From the NCBI RefSeq assembly GCF_009017495.1, contig NZ_CP044990.1, positions 1,383,001 through 1,447,000 on the forward strand: a stretch of 64,000 nucleotides of DNA, given 5' to 3'. Positions within the stretch are counted from its first letter, which is position 1, and every line of letters begins with the position of its first letter. Positions 49,581-59,736 of this stretch are shown piece after piece. Both the position numbers and the translations under genes were made by a program. A model generated the notes under the pieces. That model did not search any database, had not been told where the DNA came from, and worked only from the letters and a program-made list of their open reading frames with translations. The DNA comes from Deinococcus sp. AJ005. Its GTDB lineage: Bacteria; Deinococcota; Deinococci; Deinococcales; Deinococcaceae.

Positions 49581-50462
49581 TTAGTGGGCAGGCTGCTGAC
49601 CGCGCGACTGTGACCCTGGGGCAAGCTGCGACGCGCCGCCCACGTCCTCCTCGCTGAGCATCCATAGCCTGTACGCCGCTCCGTCGTCCAGTGCCTGCGC
49701 GGCGGGCAGCGTCTCGCGCGACTCCACGAAGTAGCGGCCCGACACCAGGATCTGGTCCGCCGCCAGATGAATGCTGGTCTGCGCGCCCTGCTGCGGCGAA
49801 AGGCCCAGGCGGCTGCCCAGGGAGAACAGCGGATTGTCCTGCCCAAAGCCAGTGGAGACGAAACCGGGGTGCAGCGTGTTCGCCTGGAGCCAGGGATTGC
49901 GCCGCGCCAGTTCGCGCGTGAACAGAATGTTGGCCAGTTTGCTCTGACCGTAGGCGGCCCAGCCACTGTAGCCGCGCCGGAATTCTGGGTCGTCGAAACG
50001 AATGCGGCCCATCGCGTGCGCGCCCGAGGACACGGTAACCACCCTGGGGGTGTCTCCTGCCCGCAGCATCGGCAACAACTCCCGCGTCAGCAGGAAGGGA
50101 GCGAGGTGGTTGAGTGCCCAGGTCAGCTCCACACCTTCGCGGCTTTCCTGACGCTTCGTGTAGAAAGCCCCGGCGTTGTTGACCAGCACGTCCAGGCGGC
50201 CCACGCGGTCCCGGAATTCGGCGGCCACCTGCCGCACCTGGCTCGATTCGGCAAGGTCTGCGATCAGCGTTCCAGCGGCCCCGATTTCGGCGGCCACCCG
50301 CGCCGTCTTCTCCGGGTTGCGGCCCAGCACCGTCACCGCAGCCCCCCGCCGCGCCAGCTCCCGCGCGGTTTCCAGCCCAATGCCGCCCGTCGCGCCCGTG
50401 ACCAGCACGGACCTTCCCTGCATGCTCTGTGTGTTGCCTCCAGCCGTAGTGCGCGGTGTCAT
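49581..50462 (-). CDS. Short-chain dehydrogenase, retinol-dehydrogenase-like
   Basis: 293 residues. NAD(P)-binding [14 protein letters not shown] (LVNNAGAF), catalytic Ser in VTVSSGAHA and Tyr-Lys in YGQSKLAN. Resembles the WW-domain oxidoreductase/retinol dehydrogenase group. Substrate unknown. The start at 50462 is set by TATGCT six bases upstream, while the frame remains open to 50528. Confidence 0.88.
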   Translation of the reverse strand: MTPRTTAGGNTQSMQGRSVLVTGATGGIGLETARELARRGAAVTVLGRNPEKTARVAAEIGAAGTLIADLAESSQVRQVAAEFRDRVGRLDVLVNNAGAFYTKRQESREGVELTWALNHLAPFLLTRELLPMLRAGDTPRVVTVSSGAHAMGRIRFDDPEFRRGYSGWAAYGQSKLANILFTRELARRNPWLQANTLHPGFVSTGFGQDNPLFSLGSRLGLSPQQGAQTSIHLAADQILVSGRYFVESRETLPAAQALDDGAAYRLWMLSEEDVGGASQLAPGSQSRGQQPAH

Positions 50463-50468
50463 CGGTCC

Positions 50469-50474
50469 AGCATA
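50469..50474 (-). promoter_or_regulatory. leaderless -10 (TATGCT)
   Basis: On the minus strand TATGCT-GGACCG-ATG, start at 50462. Confidence 0.55.
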
Positions 50475-50535
50475 CGGGGCAGGCGCGGGCGCAACAGGGT
50501 GTGTGGACGCCAGATCAAGGCCAGCCACCAGAGGA

Positions 50536-50651
50536 CAAAAAGAAAGGACCCGATCCTTTTTCGATCCGGTCCCTCGGCGCTGTGGACTTCACCCGGCCCA
50601 CCTTTAAGTTGTGCGCTGTGATGACAGAGTAAACGATTTCCCATCACAGCG
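50536..50651 (-). ncRNA. possible small RNA between recG and SDR
   Basis: On the minus strand the stretch after the recG terminator carries a perfect 10-bp inverted repeat (CGCTGTGATG and CATCACAGCG, 50614-50651). It then ends in GGACCGGATC/GATCGGGTCC followed by TTTCTTTTT (50536-50572), an intrinsic terminator with no gene of its own upstream. No clear promoter was found, so this is a candidate only. Confidence 0.3.
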
Positions 50652-50712
50652 TTGTCACCACCTGATGAGAGGCGGCAAAACTTCTCTTGGGAAGAGGCAA
50701 AGATGATGAGAA

Positions 50713-50759
50713 GGCCAGAAAAAAAACAGGCTGGCCTCCTGTCCATTTTCTGTCAGGAG
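50713..50759 (-). terminator. recG terminator region
   Basis: On the minus strand CTCCTG-loop-CAGGAG then GCCAGCCTGTTTTTTTT; GGCCAG and CTGGCC form an alternative stem around the T-run. Confidence 0.55.
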
Positions 50760-50773
50760 TGGTTTTTACAAGC

Positions 50774-53119
50774 TCAGATCACCTCACGGTAAGCCACGCT
50801 CTCGCTGCGGTTCTGCAACTCGCTGCGCAGGTATTGCAACCGGGGATGCTCCAGCCGGGGATCGTTTGCCAGGATGTGCTTGGCGAGTTCGCGGGCACGC
50901 TCGATGACCTCCGTATCATTCGCCAGATCGGCCAGCCGCAGATCGGGGATGCCGCTCTGGCGGGTGCCGCGCAACTCGCCGGGACCGCGCAGTTTCAGGT
51001 CCGCCTCCGCGATCACGAAGCCGTCAGTGGACCCCTCGATGATCTTGAGGCGTTTGCGGGTCTTCTGGCTGTGTTCCCCGGCGATCAGCACACAGTAACT
51101 CTGCTGGTGTCCGCGCCCCACCCGCCCGCGCAACTGGTGAAGCTGCGCCAACCCGAAGCGTTCGGCGTTCTCAATCACCATGACCGTGGCATTCGGCACG
51201 TCTACCCCCACCTCGATCACCGTCGTCGAAACGAGAATGTCGAACTCGTGGGCACGGAAGCGTTCCATCACGTAGTCCTTCTCGGCAGCGCTCATTCGCC
51301 CGTGCAACAGATCAATTCTGGCTTCGGGAAGGATGACCTTGAGGTCCTCGGCCAGTTGGGTGGCGGCCAGCAGTTCCAGCGTGTCGCTTTCCTCAATCAG
51401 GGCCGTGACCACGAACGCCTGCTGGCCCTCGCGGATCTGCTTCATCACGAAACCGTACGCCTGGACGCGGTGGGTGTCCTGCAAGAGCTTGGTTTCAATC
51501 GGGGTGCGCCCCGGCGGCAATTCGTCGATGATGCTCAGTTCCAGATCGCCGTAAGCGGTCAAGGCGAGGCTGCGCGGAATGGGCGTGGCCGACATCACCA
51601 GCACGTCTGGGCGGCTGGCCAGCAGCTTGCGCCGCTGCTGCACGCCGAAGCGGTGTTCCTCATCCACCACGGCCAGACCCAGGTTATCGAAGCGCACGTT
51701 CTCCTGAATCAGGGCCTGGGTGCCCACCACCACGTCCACCTCGCCCTGGGCAATGCGGGTATGCATTTCCAGCTTGTCCTTGGGGGTCATCGCGCCGATC
51801 AGCAGGCCCACTCGCACGTCCAGTTGCCCCAGGTAGCCGCGCAGATTGGTGTAATGCTGGCGGGCCAGAATCTCGGTGGGGGCCATCAGCGCACCTTGGT
51901 AACCGTCACGCACCGCCAGATACAGGGCGCAGGCGGCCACCGCCGTCTTGCCCGATCCCACGTCGCCCTGAATCAGCCGGGCCATCTGCTGATCGCCGCG
52001 CATGTCGTCGGTGATTTCCAGCAGCACGCGGCGCTGGGCATTCGTGAAGCGGAAAGGCAGCGCGGCCTCGAAGCGGTTGATGTCGTCCCCGGTGGCCTGG
52101 AAGCGCTTGCCCTGCAACACCGAATCCTCACCCTGAAGCAGCATCCGCAATTCCAGGAACAGGTACTCGTCGAAGCGCAGGCGGGAGGTGGCCCGGCTTA
52201 AATGCGCCTCGTCGCTCGGAAAGTGCTGGCCCCACAGCGCGTCGGCCAGATCGGTGATGCCGTATTTCTTACGCCAGTGGACGGGCAGATAATCGTCCAG
52301 CGGCGCAGCCCCCAGCGCCCGGAAGGCCGCGCGGCGCAGGAACTCCTGCGAGATGCCGTCCTTGGCGTCGTACACGCCCACGATCCGCCCGGTGCTGAGG
52401 CTGTCCTGGGCATTGTCCAGAGTCTCCAGATGCTCCACACCCAGTTGCACGCTGCGGCCAAACTTCTTGACGCGCCCGGTCAGCACCAGCGCTGCGCCCT
52501 CGCGCAGTTGTTTTTCTACCCACGGCTGGTTGAACCACGTCGCCTTGACCCTCCCGCCCGAGGGCGTTTCCAGCGTCACATCAATGACCAGCATGCCAGG
52601 GCGCGGGCTGCGGCGCGACTTGGCCACCACCCGGCCCTCCACGGTGACCTTCTGGCCTTCCTCCACGTCCGACAGGTCCGGCAGCGCGCGGCGGTCCTCG
52701 TGGCGGTGCGGGTAGGCATGCAACACGTCGCGCAGGGTGTGCAGGCCCAGCGTCTGCAATTTGCGCGCTCCGCCGGGGCCAGTGTCCAGACGTGCCAGAG
52801 GGGCGTCGATGGGCAGGCGTTCGCCGGGAGCGGCAGTAGGGACGGCCTGCCTGGCGACAGGGCGAGGAGTGCGGGCAGGTTTGGCTTTCTCCCCATCCGA
52901 GAGGGCCGCCAGCGCCGTTTTCAGAACCTCCTCGCGCTCGCCCACGCTCAGTTCGCCGTAGCCGCCCAGCACTTCCCGGATTTTGGGAAAGGGGTTGCCC
53001 AGCGGCGAGGCCAGCAATTTGTCCACGCCCCCGGCCACCACGCGGTTCTGACACCCGGCGGCCAGTTCGGCAGCCAGGGGCCGCCTCAACCGTTCGCGCA
53101 GTTCTGCCACCGTTGCCAT
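50774..53119 (-). CDS. recG: ATP-dependent DNA helicase RecG
   Basis: Branch-migration and replication-fork-reversal helicase, 781 residues, longer than E. coli RecG because of an N-terminal extension of about 90 residues with Pro-rich linker, typical of Deinococcus. The wedge/OB domain precedes the motor with [11 protein letters not shown], the DEEH-box VVDEEHRFG, and motif [14 protein letters not shown]-terminal QLRGRVGRG is motif VI. GTGAGGAAGC upstream is the ribosome site. Confidence 0.95.
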   Translation of the reverse strand: MATVAELRERLRRPLAAELAAGCQNRVVAGGVDKLLASPLGNPFPKIREVLGGYGELSVGEREEVLKTALAALSDGEKAKPARTPRPVARQAVPTAAPGERLPIDAPLARLDTGPGGARKLQTLGLHTLRDVLHAYPHRHEDRRALPDLSDVEEGQKVTVEGRVVAKSRRSPRPGMLVIDVTLETPSGGRVKATWFNQPWVEKQLREGAALVLTGRVKKFGRSVQLGVEHLETLDNAQDSLSTGRIVGVYDAKDGISQEFLRRAAFRALGAAPLDDYLPVHWRKKYGITDLADALWGQHFPSDEAHLSRATSRLRFDEYLFLELRMLLQGEDSVLQGKRFQATGDDINRFEAALPFRFTNAQRRVLLEITDDMRGDQQMARLIQGDVGSGKTAVAACALYLAVRDGYQGALMAPTEILARQHYTNLRGYLGQLDVRVGLLIGAMTPKDKLEMHTRIAQGEVDVVVGTQALIQENVRFDNLGLAVVDEEHRFGVQQRRKLLASRPDVLVMSATPIPRSLALTAYGDLELSIIDELPPGRTPIETKLLQDTHRVQAYGFVMKQIREGQQAFVVTALIEESDTLELLAATQLAEDLKVILPEARIDLLHGRMSAAEKDYVMERFRAHEFDILVSTTVIEVGVDVPNATVMVIENAERFGLAQLHQLRGRVGRGHQQSYCVLIAGEHSQKTRKRLKIIEGSTDGFVIAEADLKLRGPGELRGTRQSGIPDLRLADLANDTEVIERARELAKHILANDPRLEHPRLQYLRSELQNRSESVAYREVI

Positions 53120-53225
53120 GCTTCCTCACCCCCTAGTTCCATCTTTCGGGCCGCAGGCTAGCAGAGGCACGGGCGAACGTCCGTGACGCGCTTCGCGGTG
53201 AGGCAGAAGCACACCGAGGCTCAGC

Positions 53226-54110
53226 TCAGCCTTGTTCCGGCAGCCGGGCCAGCGCATGCCGGGCGCGGGCCACCTTGAATTCCTTCTGGGTGTCAAATTC
53301 GTAAGGTTCGTTCATCAGAAACCAGTACAGGTCATGCAGGGTGGTCAGGGCAAGATAGGCGCGGTAGCGGGTCAGGGTGGCGGGGGCGCGGTCCGGCAGG
53401 AAACTCAGGGCCGCTTCCAGACTGCGCCCGGCCCCCAGCAGGTCCAGCGTGCCGGTCTTGAGCAGGGCCAGATCACGCAGGGGATCGTCCCAGTCGGCCC
53501 GCGTCCAGTCGATCAGCAACACTTCCTCCGCCTGACCCGCGCCGTCCTGAGCGGAACGCGCCGCATCTGGAGCGTCCGTGATCAGGATGTTGTCGTGCCA
53601 CATGTCCAGGTGGCAGAAAACGGCTTTCTGATCCAGCAGCCCGCGCTCTAGCGGCAGCTCCACCGCCCCGAACAGGTCCGAGAGCGGATAGGCGGCCAGG
53701 GCGCTGCGGAAGCGCATCAGGCGCTCGCGGACCCTGTCCAGATCGACGCGTCCCCCCTGCTGGCTGTGCAGCGTGGCCACGATCTGGCGCAGGTGGGGCA
53801 GGGCGCGCGGCACGTCGGCGGCAGCCAGGGGATGGCCCGCGAAACGGCGCATGATCAGCGCCTCTACCCCGTCGGCCTCGGTGACGCCCAGCAGCCAGCC
53901 GCCCATGCCCGCCTGGAGCATATTCCGGGCCTCGGTGCGGTGCTGGCCTTTACGGTTGCGGTAGACCTTGACCACTGCCGCGCCGTCCTGGGTGGTGTAC
54001 ACGCGGCTCTGCATCCCCGAATCCATCGGCGTCAGGGGGCCGTAGCGGGCCTCCAGTTCCGGGAAGTGCTGGGGCCGCGCCGTGCCGGAAGGGGTGGAAC
54101 GCAGGGTCAC
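53226..54110 (-). CDS. Aminoglycoside-phosphotransferase-fold kinase
   Basis: 294 residues from the GTG at 54110 (an upstream GTG at 54161 lies inside the tandem repeat, so is less likely). The kinase-like fold has [11 protein letters not shown] for the Lys, [10 protein letters not shown] as catalytic loop (HxDxxxxN), and [16 protein letters not shown] as the metal Asp. Family includes homoserine and choline kinases and antibiotic kinases. A substrate cannot be read. Ends before recG in the same direction. Confidence 0.82.
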   Translation of the reverse strand: MTLRSTPSGTARPQHFPELEARYGPLTPMDSGMQSRVYTTQDGAAVVKVYRNRKGQHRTEARNMLQAGMGGWLLGVTEADGVEALIMRRFAGHPLAAADVPRALPHLRQIVATLHSQQGGRVDLDRVRERLMRFRSALAAYPLSDLFGAVELPLERGLLDQKAVFCHLDMWHDNILITDAPDAARSAQDGAGQAEEVLLIDWTRADWDDPLRDLALLKTGTLDLLGAGRSLEAALSFLPDRAPATLTRYRAYLALTTLHDLYWFLMNEPYEFDTQKEFKVARARHALARLPEQG

Positions 54111-54140
54111 GCCCGTCTCACCGGAGCGGCCCGGCCCTGA

Positions 54141-54215
54141 ACACACGGATTCCAGATACACAGAGTCCAGCTACGCAAATTTCAGACACACAGATTCCAG
54201 GCGCGCAGATTCTGG
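54141..54215. repeat. 15-bp tandem repeat, five units
   Basis: Units ACACACGGATTCCAG, ATACACAGAGTCCAG, CTACGCAAATTTCAG, ACACACAGATTCCAG and GCGCGCAGATTCTGG. In the plus direction they translate as degenerate five-residue repeats ([25 protein letters not shown]). They lie between the kinase and the HD-domain gene. Confidence 0.75.
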
Positions 54216-54239
54216 ACAGACAGGCCCGGGCCAGACCGT

Positions 54240-55313
54240 TCATTTTGCAGGCGGCTCGGCGCTGACCTTTTCCATCAGACCGACCAGCCGGGGATCCAGC
54301 CCCTTACCCGCCTGACCGCGCAGCCGTTCGGGATCGCCCAGCCGCACGTAGGCGTTGGCGACGGCCAGAATGCGGGCGTACAGCGGAATGTCCTCTCCAG
54401 TCAGCTTGTCGGGTTCGCCCTGACCGTCCCAGCGCTCGTGGTGGTGGCGCACGGCCTTCTGTGCTTGTGCCAGATGCGGCACGCCATGCAGGAAATTCGC
54501 ACCGACCTGCGGGTGGCCCTTCTCGCCGTGGATCTTGCCCAGATCGTGCAGGGTGGCGGCGAACCACAGCTCGTCCAGTTCGCGGTCCGCCAGACCCACG
54601 GCGCGGCCCAACTTCACGCTGGCCTCGGCGACAGCCTGGGCGTGCCCCAGCCCATCGAACTCCTGGCTCTCGAAGGCTTCCACCACCGCGCTGCTGACCT
54701 GCCGCGCGGTCAGTTTCCATTCCTCGCGGCTTTCCAGCAGCCCCAGCAGCGGCGCAATGGCGGTGGCCCAGCGTGTGATCAGTTCCTGCGCGGCCGTCCC
54801 GATGTCCTCCGACGAATTGCGGTCCAGCACCAGCGCGCCCAGATTGCGCCCCCGGTCATTGACGGGCACCACCAGCGACAGCGCCACGTCCCGCATCCCA
54901 CAGGTGTCCAGAATGCCGTGCAACTCCGGCGGGTTGGCTGCGTACAGTTGGCCCGAGCCGTCATTCAGCACCCGCGTGCGCAGGGTGGCCCAGGGGCCAG
55001 ACAGCGGCGTGCCGACCAGCGCCTTGGGGTAGCCGAACACCGCCGCCACCCGGTCCTGTGCAGACCTGTCCGGTGCGGCCCGGTCCTGGCCCTGCGAACG
55101 GTGCGTCACGGCGTAGCCGCGCAGGTTGCCGCCCAGCAGAAAGCTGGCGTGGCTCAGCGCGCCCTCCAGCACGCCTTCATGGGTGGGCCGCGCCAGCAGA
55201 TCGTTTAGCACGCGCACGGCCTCCATATCGCCCGCAGGAGCGCTGGGAGAGGGAACGCGCGCCTCGGCGGACGCGAGCGGGGGCGGCTGGGGGGGGCGGG
55301 GGCGTCGGAACAC
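54240..55313 (-). CDS. GAF-HD domain signalling protein
   Basis: 357 residues. N-terminal Pro/Ser linker, a GAF-like domain (about 40-190, with [24 protein letters not shown]), then an HD domain with HD pair HDLGKI and the block [21 protein letters not shown]. The latter is the HD-GYP region with GQGEP in place of GYP. So it resembles c-di-GMP phosphodiesterases but the GYP is degenerate, and catalysis is uncertain. The GTG at 55313 is preceded by TATACT nine bases upstream. Confidence 0.82.
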   Translation of the reverse strand: MFRRPRPPQPPPLASAEARVPSPSAPAGDMEAVRVLNDLLARPTHEGVLEGALSHASFLLGGNLRGYAVTHRSQGQDRAAPDRSAQDRVAAVFGYPKALVGTPLSGPWATLRTRVLNDGSGQLYAANPPELHGILDTCGMRDVALSLVVPVNDRGRNLGALVLDRNSSEDIGTAAQELITRWATAIAPLLGLLESREEWKLTARQVSSAVVEAFESQEFDGLGHAQAVAEASVKLGRAVGLADRELDELWFAATLHDLGKIHGEKGHPQVGANFLHGVPHLAQAQKAVRHHHERWDGQGEPDKLTGEDIPLYARILAVANAYVRLGDPERLRGQAGKGLDPRLVGLMEKVSAEPPAK

Positions 55314-55385
55314 GGTGAGGGCAGTATAGCCGCGTCTCAGGAAAAGGGGAGTGAAACATCTGCCTGACGGAACAGACCAGGCCAT

Positions 55386-55794
55386 ATCAGGTCAGCAATT
55401 TAGAAGGGATGCTGTGGGACACGGAATTTCTCTTTCCCGGATTCGCTGGGGGGAGGGGGGGGGTATTCAAACCGTCCGACAAACGAGAGTGATGCTGCGC
55501 GCGCTCCCCGAGCATCCACTGCACCCTCTCTCTGCCCGGCCATACGCCACCCGGCCTACCCACACTGCGACTTTCGGCGGATGCGCGGGCAGAGGCAGCG
55601 GCGCAGACTGACATCACTTTCGGGCGGGGCCTTCCACACAGCGGAGAGCATCGACAACCCGCCCGCAAAGTTGCTGGCCCTGCCGTCCGAGTGAAGATGG
55701 CAGGGCTGTTTTGCATGTGGCGTTTCCATGTGGGCGGCCCGAATCCCGAATCCCACTCCCTTAACCCCCGCCGCAGACCGTATGCTGGCGCTGA
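55386..55794 (+). other. long gap with stem-loops and orphan terminator
   Basis: No coding frame is supported. The plus strand has a G-run at 55448-55465, an 8-bp stem CGGGCGGG/CCCGCCCG (55621-55665), then the hairpin GCCCTGCC/GGCAGGGC with TGTTTT (55677-55712) which looks like an intrinsic terminator with no gene in front. A non-coding RNA ending at 55712 is possible. TATGCT lies eight bases before the rsmB ATG. Confidence 0.3.
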
Positions 55795-57075
55795 ATGACG
55801 TTTACCCCCCGGCCCAGACCCGAAACCTTCAACCCCGCCCGCGAGCTGGCCGTGCGGGTGCTGCTGCGCGTGGTGGCGGGCGAAAGCTTTGCTGCACCTG
55901 CGCTGGACGCCGCCCTCCAGCAGGCCCGTCTGCCGGGCCGCGATTCGGGGCTGGCGACGCACATCGTCTACGGCACGCTGCGCCATTTTCCCAGCCTGGA
56001 CACCGCGCTGACCCCCATGCTGACCGGGGACACCCACCCCAAGGTCCGCACGCTGCTGCTGGCTGGGGCCTTCGAGAAGCTGTACCTGGAGACGCCGCCA
56101 CATGCGGTGGTCAGCGAGTACGTGAATCTGGCACGCGGCGCACGGCTGGCCCCGCCGGGACTGGTGAACGCCGTGTTGCGGCGCATTGAGGCCCCCGCGC
56201 CATCGGAGGTAACGCGCACCGAACTGCCCGGCTGGCTGGCCGACATCTACCGCACGGTGTATGGCGAGGATGCCGACGCCATCTTCGCCGATCTACTGAC
56301 CCCACAACCACTCTGGCTGAGCGTGTCCGACGCGGGCTTCAAGTCTCTGGAAACTGAGGGGAGCCGCATGCAGCCCGGCCCCCAGGGGACAGACCGCGTG
56401 GAGCTGTCGCGTCCCCTGCGCGAGACCGAGGCCTTCGCGCGCGGCTGGGCGCAGCCGATCAACCCCGCGAGTCTGGCCTGCGTGGACGCGCTGGGAGATG
56501 TGGATGGTCAGCGTGTCCTCGATCTGGCGGGCGGCGCGGGCATCAAGGCCGCCATGCTGGCCGCGCGCGGCGCGCAGGTGACCAGCGTGGACCTGCTGCC
56601 GCGCAAGCACGAGCAGGCCAGTGCCAACCTGGAACGCCTGGGCCTGAAGGCCGAATTCCTGACCCACGATCTGACCCGGCCCATTGACCTGCCGCCCGCC
56701 GCCCATGTGCTGCTGGACGCCCCCTGCACCGGCAGCGGCACCCTGCGCAGCCACCCTGAGATCAAACTGCGGCTGACCCCGGAAGCTGTTGAAGGCATGG
56801 CGGCATTGCAGGCGCGGATGCTGCCCAACGCTGCCGCGCTGGTGGCTCCGGGCGGCACGCTGGTCTACTCGGTCTGCTCGGTCACGCCGCAGGAGGGGCC
56901 AGGGGTGGTGGCCGATTTTCTGGCCGCGCATCCCGAATTCGTGGCCGAGGACGTGCCCGAGGTGGAGGTGCCACATGTTCCTGCCGGAGACGGCCTGCTG
57001 ACCGTGCCAGAGGGCGGGATCGACGGCTTTTTCATTGCCCGCCTGCGTAGACGCGCCGATTCTTCCATCGGCTAA
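55795..57075 (+). CDS. rsmB: 16S rRNA (cytosine-967-C5)-methyltransferase RsmB
   Basis: 426 residues. N-terminal NusB-like domain (residues about 12-140, with [14 protein letters not shown]), then an AdoMet-binding core ([24 protein letters not shown]) with the two catalytic cysteines [10 protein letters not shown] and [11 protein letters not shown]. The PCTGSG and SVCS motifs are hallmarks of the RsmB/Fmu family. Modifies C967 in the 30S decoding region. Confidence 0.93.
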   Translation: MTFTPRPRPETFNPARELAVRVLLRVVAGESFAAPALDAALQQARLPGRDSGLATHIVYGTLRHFPSLDTALTPMLTGDTHPKVRTLLLAGAFEKLYLETPPHAVVSEYVNLARGARLAPPGLVNAVLRRIEAPAPSEVTRTELPGWLADIYRTVYGEDADAIFADLLTPQPLWLSVSDAGFKSLETEGSRMQPGPQGTDRVELSRPLRETEAFARGWAQPINPASLACVDALGDVDGQRVLDLAGGAGIKAAMLAARGAQVTSVDLLPRKHEQASANLERLGLKAEFLTHDLTRPIDLPPAAHVLLDAPCTGSGTLRSHPEIKLRLTPEAVEGMAALQARMLPNAAALVAPGGTLVYSVCSVTPQEGPGVVADFLAAHPEFVAEDVPEVEVPHVPAGDGLLTVPEGGIDGFFIARLRRRADSSIG

Positions 57076-57083
57076 GCTGTGCC

Positions 57084-57752
57084 ATGAATCCCGCGCGCTG
57101 GCTGCTGCCTGTTCTGCTGACCCTGAGCATTTCCGCCCATGCCCAGACCGCGCCGAACTGTGCGCTGGCAAATCTTCTGGACGACGGCTCATATGCCACG
57201 CTGGCCGTCGGGCAGTGGAATGAGGTAGATCAGGACGCCGCCGACTTCGACTGGGCCGAGTGCCGCGCAGCACGGTTAAAAAAGGAACTTACTGCCTTCC
57301 CCAAGCTCAGCGCCCGTATTGATGGCCTGCGTCAGCAGTACCGCGATATGCGGGCGCTGGAGGGCCAACTGGCGGGCATCCGCGCCGGGGGCGGCACGCT
57401 GTATAGCCACGCCGTTCCGCGCATGTACCCTTACCTAGAAGATCAGTTGCAGAGCCTGTCCGCCCTGGCCCGCAGCTCACTGGGCGCGCAGACGGGGCAG
57501 CTCTACGGCCAGAGGATCGCGCAGGCCACTGCCGAACACATCGCGTATATCACCACTCTGCGTGCTTACAAGCCCGGTCCAGACGAGGACTATGGCCTGT
57601 ACAACCCCCAGGAATGGACGGCGGCAGTGGACCGCTACGAGGCGCTGGGCCGCGCCATCATATCCACGCTGGGCAGCCGCAATGACGCGGCCACGGCGCT
57701 GGGCTACAGCATTCTGGACAACACGACGTTTGGGGCCAGCGACACGAATTGA
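57084..57752 (+). CDS. Secreted helical protein, unknown function
   Basis: 222 residues, signal peptide ending SAHAQTA. The mature part is helical with Cys at CALANLL and the second Cys in ECRAARL. No family recognised. TAAGCT with five bases precedes the ATG, so it has its own leaderless start though only 8 bases after rsmB. Confidence 0.7.
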   Translation: MNPARWLLPVLLTLSISAHAQTAPNCALANLLDDGSYATLAVGQWNEVDQDAADFDWAECRAARLKKELTAFPKLSARIDGLRQQYRDMRALEGQLAGIRAGGGTLYSHAVPRMYPYLEDQLQSLSALARSSLGAQTGQLYGQRIAQATAEHIAYITTLRAYKPGPDEDYGLYNPQEWTAAVDRYEALGRAIISTLGSRNDAATALGYSILDNTTFGASDTN

Positions 57753-57763
57753 ACTGCAAATGA

Positions 57764-57801
57764 AGGAGCCAGTTGGAAGGTCGATTCTTCCGACTGGCTC
57801 C
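57764..57801. terminator. bidirectional terminator
   Basis: GGAGCCAGTTGGAAG pairs with CTTCCGACTGGCTC around GTCGATT, between convergent genes. Confidence 0.8.
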
Positions 57802-57817
57802 CACAGCGTCACTGAAC

Positions 57818-58528
57818 TTATTTCAGGTCTAGAGCTGCGTCCAGCGCCACCTCGATCATCTGATCGAAGGTCTGCTGGCGTTCTTCAGAGGTGGTGACCT
57901 CATGCGTGACCAGATGATCGCTGATGGTCAGGATGGTCAGCGCCTTGACGCCGTGCTTGGCAGCCAGGGTGTACAGCCCGGCGGCCTCCATCTCCACGGC
58001 CAGAATGCCGTAGTCGGCCCAGATCTTGTACTGGTCAAAATCGTCGTGGTAGAAGGTGTCGCTGCTCATGATGTTGCCGACGTGGGTGGTGAATCCGCGT
58101 TCCTGGGCGATCTGGTAGGCGCGCATCAGCAACCCGAAGTCTGCAATGGGGGCGAAGGTCTTTTCGCCAAAGCGGATGCGGTTGATGTTGCTGTCGGTAC
58201 TCGCGGCCTGTGCCAGCACGATGTCGCGCACATGCACGTTTTCCTGATAGCTGCCTGCCGTGCCGACGCGGACCAGATTCTTGCAACCGTAGTCGGTGAT
58301 CAGTTCGCTGACGTAGATCATCGAGCTGGCAATGCCCATGCCTGTTCCCTGCACGCTGACGCGCTGGCCCTTGTAAGTACCCGTAAAGCCCAGCATGCCG
58401 CGCACATTGTTGTGCTGGACGGGGTTTTCAAAGAAAGTATCGGCGATGTGCTTGGCGCGCAGCGGGTCGCCGGGGAGAAGCACGGTTTCGGCGATCTGGC
58501 CTTTTTCGGCGTTGAGGTGAATGCTCAT
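57818..58528 (-). CDS. deoD: Purine-nucleoside phosphorylase (DeoD type)
   Basis: 236 residues, hexameric NP-I enzyme for purine salvage. [32 protein letters not shown] with phosphate site, and VEMEAAGLY and SDHLV near the end, the catalytic Asp. TAACCT lies eight bases before the ATG. Confidence 0.95.
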   Translation of the reverse strand: MSIHLNAEKGQIAETVLLPGDPLRAKHIADTFFENPVQHNNVRGMLGFTGTYKGQRVSVQGTGMGIASSMIYVSELITDYGCKNLVRVGTAGSYQENVHVRDIVLAQAASTDSNINRIRFGEKTFAPIADFGLLMRAYQIAQERGFTTHVGNIMSSDTFYHDDFDQYKIWADYGILAVEMEAAGLYTLAAKHGVKALTILTISDHLVTHEVTTSEERQQTFDQMIEVALDAALDLK

Positions 58529-58557
58529 GGGGACACAGGTTAGCAGGGTCAGGAGGT

Positions 58558-59736
58558 TTAGGTGGAGGTCAGCCCCGCCCGAACAGCGGCCAGAAATCCC
58601 CCTGGCTCCAGCGTGCTGCCCTGGGCCAGTTCGGGCCGCCCACCCCCCTTGCCCCCGGTAACGGCCAGTGCCGCCCGCAGCAGTTCACCCGCATGAACTC
58701 CAGTCCGTGCGCTGGCAATGCCGCAGCGTCCGTCTTCCGCCAGAGCCACGCGCACCTCTCCGGCGGGAAGGTCGCCCAGAACGGGGACGAGCAGAGACGG
58801 GTCATCCAGCTCCAGCCAGCGCAGACCCTGGGCGTCGGGCGACGTGGCCTCCACCAGGACGCGGGCCAATTTTCCCCTCAGCCCCACAGCGTCCACTTTC
58901 GAGTCCGTGAGGTCCGTCCGTAGCGCCTCCACCCGCTCCGTCAACCGCTCCACGGGCACGCTGAAGGCCTGGGCCAATGCGCGGGAATCACGGTAGATAC
59001 CGCCCAGATACACGCTGGCCTCCTCACCCGCCATGAAGACCACGCGGGTCACGCCGCCCCGGATGCGCTCGGTTCGCAGCACCACCATCGGGGCCGCCAG
59101 ACTGGCCTGTGGAACGTGCGTGCCGCCGCAGGCGCTGACGTCGAAGGGCTGGCCGTCCTCGCCTTTGAAGATCACCAGACGCACCTGCCCGCGCACTTTC
59201 GTTTCGCGGCGCAGCGGGTAATTTACCAACTCCGCTTCAGAAACGGTGGGCGTGTCCAGGGTCAGGGTTTGGCGGGCCAGCGTTTCCCGCAGCAGCGTCT
59301 CGGCGGCGCGCACGTCGGTCTCTGTGGGATCGCCGCGTAAATCGAGGGTGCATTCGGGATGGGTCATGTTGACCGCGTCCACGGCAAAGGCCGGGTTGAT
59401 CCGCACGAAGCACTGCGCCAGCAGATGTTCGCCGCTGTGCCGCGCCATGTGCCTCCAGCGCCGCGCGGCGTCCACCTCGCCCATGATCTGCGTGCCAGGT
59501 GCCGGCGGGGTGCCCTCCAGTCTGTGCCAGATCAGGCCCGTCCCCTTGTCCTTGCGGGTATCGACAACGCCCGCCTCGACCCCGTCCCAGCGCAGCATTC
59601 CGTGATCGGCGCTCTGCCCGCCGCCTGCCGGGTAAAAGGCGGTGGCGTCCAGCGCGACTTCCGAATCACTGACGGCCTGAACGCTGGCCGTAAAAGACAA
59701 TGCTGCCGAGTCCTGATGGTAAAGAGGCCGGGTCAA
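58558..59736 (-). CDS. Alanyl-tRNA-editing-like protein with DHHA1 domain
   Basis: 392 residues. The AlaX/SAD module has HSGEH (first zinc His pair) and CGGTHV (Cys, His). The C-terminal DHHA1 domain has [13 protein letters not shown]. This is the AlaXp-II/AlaX-L type that deacylates mischarged Ser- or Gly-tRNA(Ala). It is coupled to the DsbA-like gene by a 4-base ATGA overlap. Confidence 0.88.
   Translation of the reverse strand: MTRPLYHQDSAALSFTASVQAVSDSEVALDATAFYPAGGGQSADHGMLRWDGVEAGVVDTRKDKGTGLIWHRLEGTPPAPGTQIMGEVDAARRWRHMARHSGEHLLAQCFVRINPAFAVDAVNMTHPECTLDLRGDPTETDVRAAETLLRETLARQTLTLDTPTVSEAELVNYPLRRETKVRGQVRLVIFKGEDGQPFDVSACGGTHVPQASLAAPMVVLRTERIRGGVTRVVFMAGEEASVYLGGIYRDSRALAQAFSVPVERLTERVEALRTDLTDSKVDAVGLRGKLARVLVEATSPDAQGLRWLELDDPSLLVPVLGDLPAGEVRVALAEDGRCGIASARTGVHAGELLRAALAVTGGKGGGRPELAQGSTLEPGGFLAAVRAGLTST

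Noticed and set aside
50614..50651. CRP-type site TGTGA...TCACA
   Set aside because: Half-sites are 22 bases apart instead of six, so it is a hairpin and not a CRP operator.
50687..52201. 504-residue plus-strand frame opposite recG
   Set aside because: Antisense shadow of the RecG helicase domain.
55340..55420. SRP (4.5S) RNA, from GGTCAG and GAAGG fragments
   Set aside because: The conserved GGAA tetraloop context and helix 8 pairing are missing.
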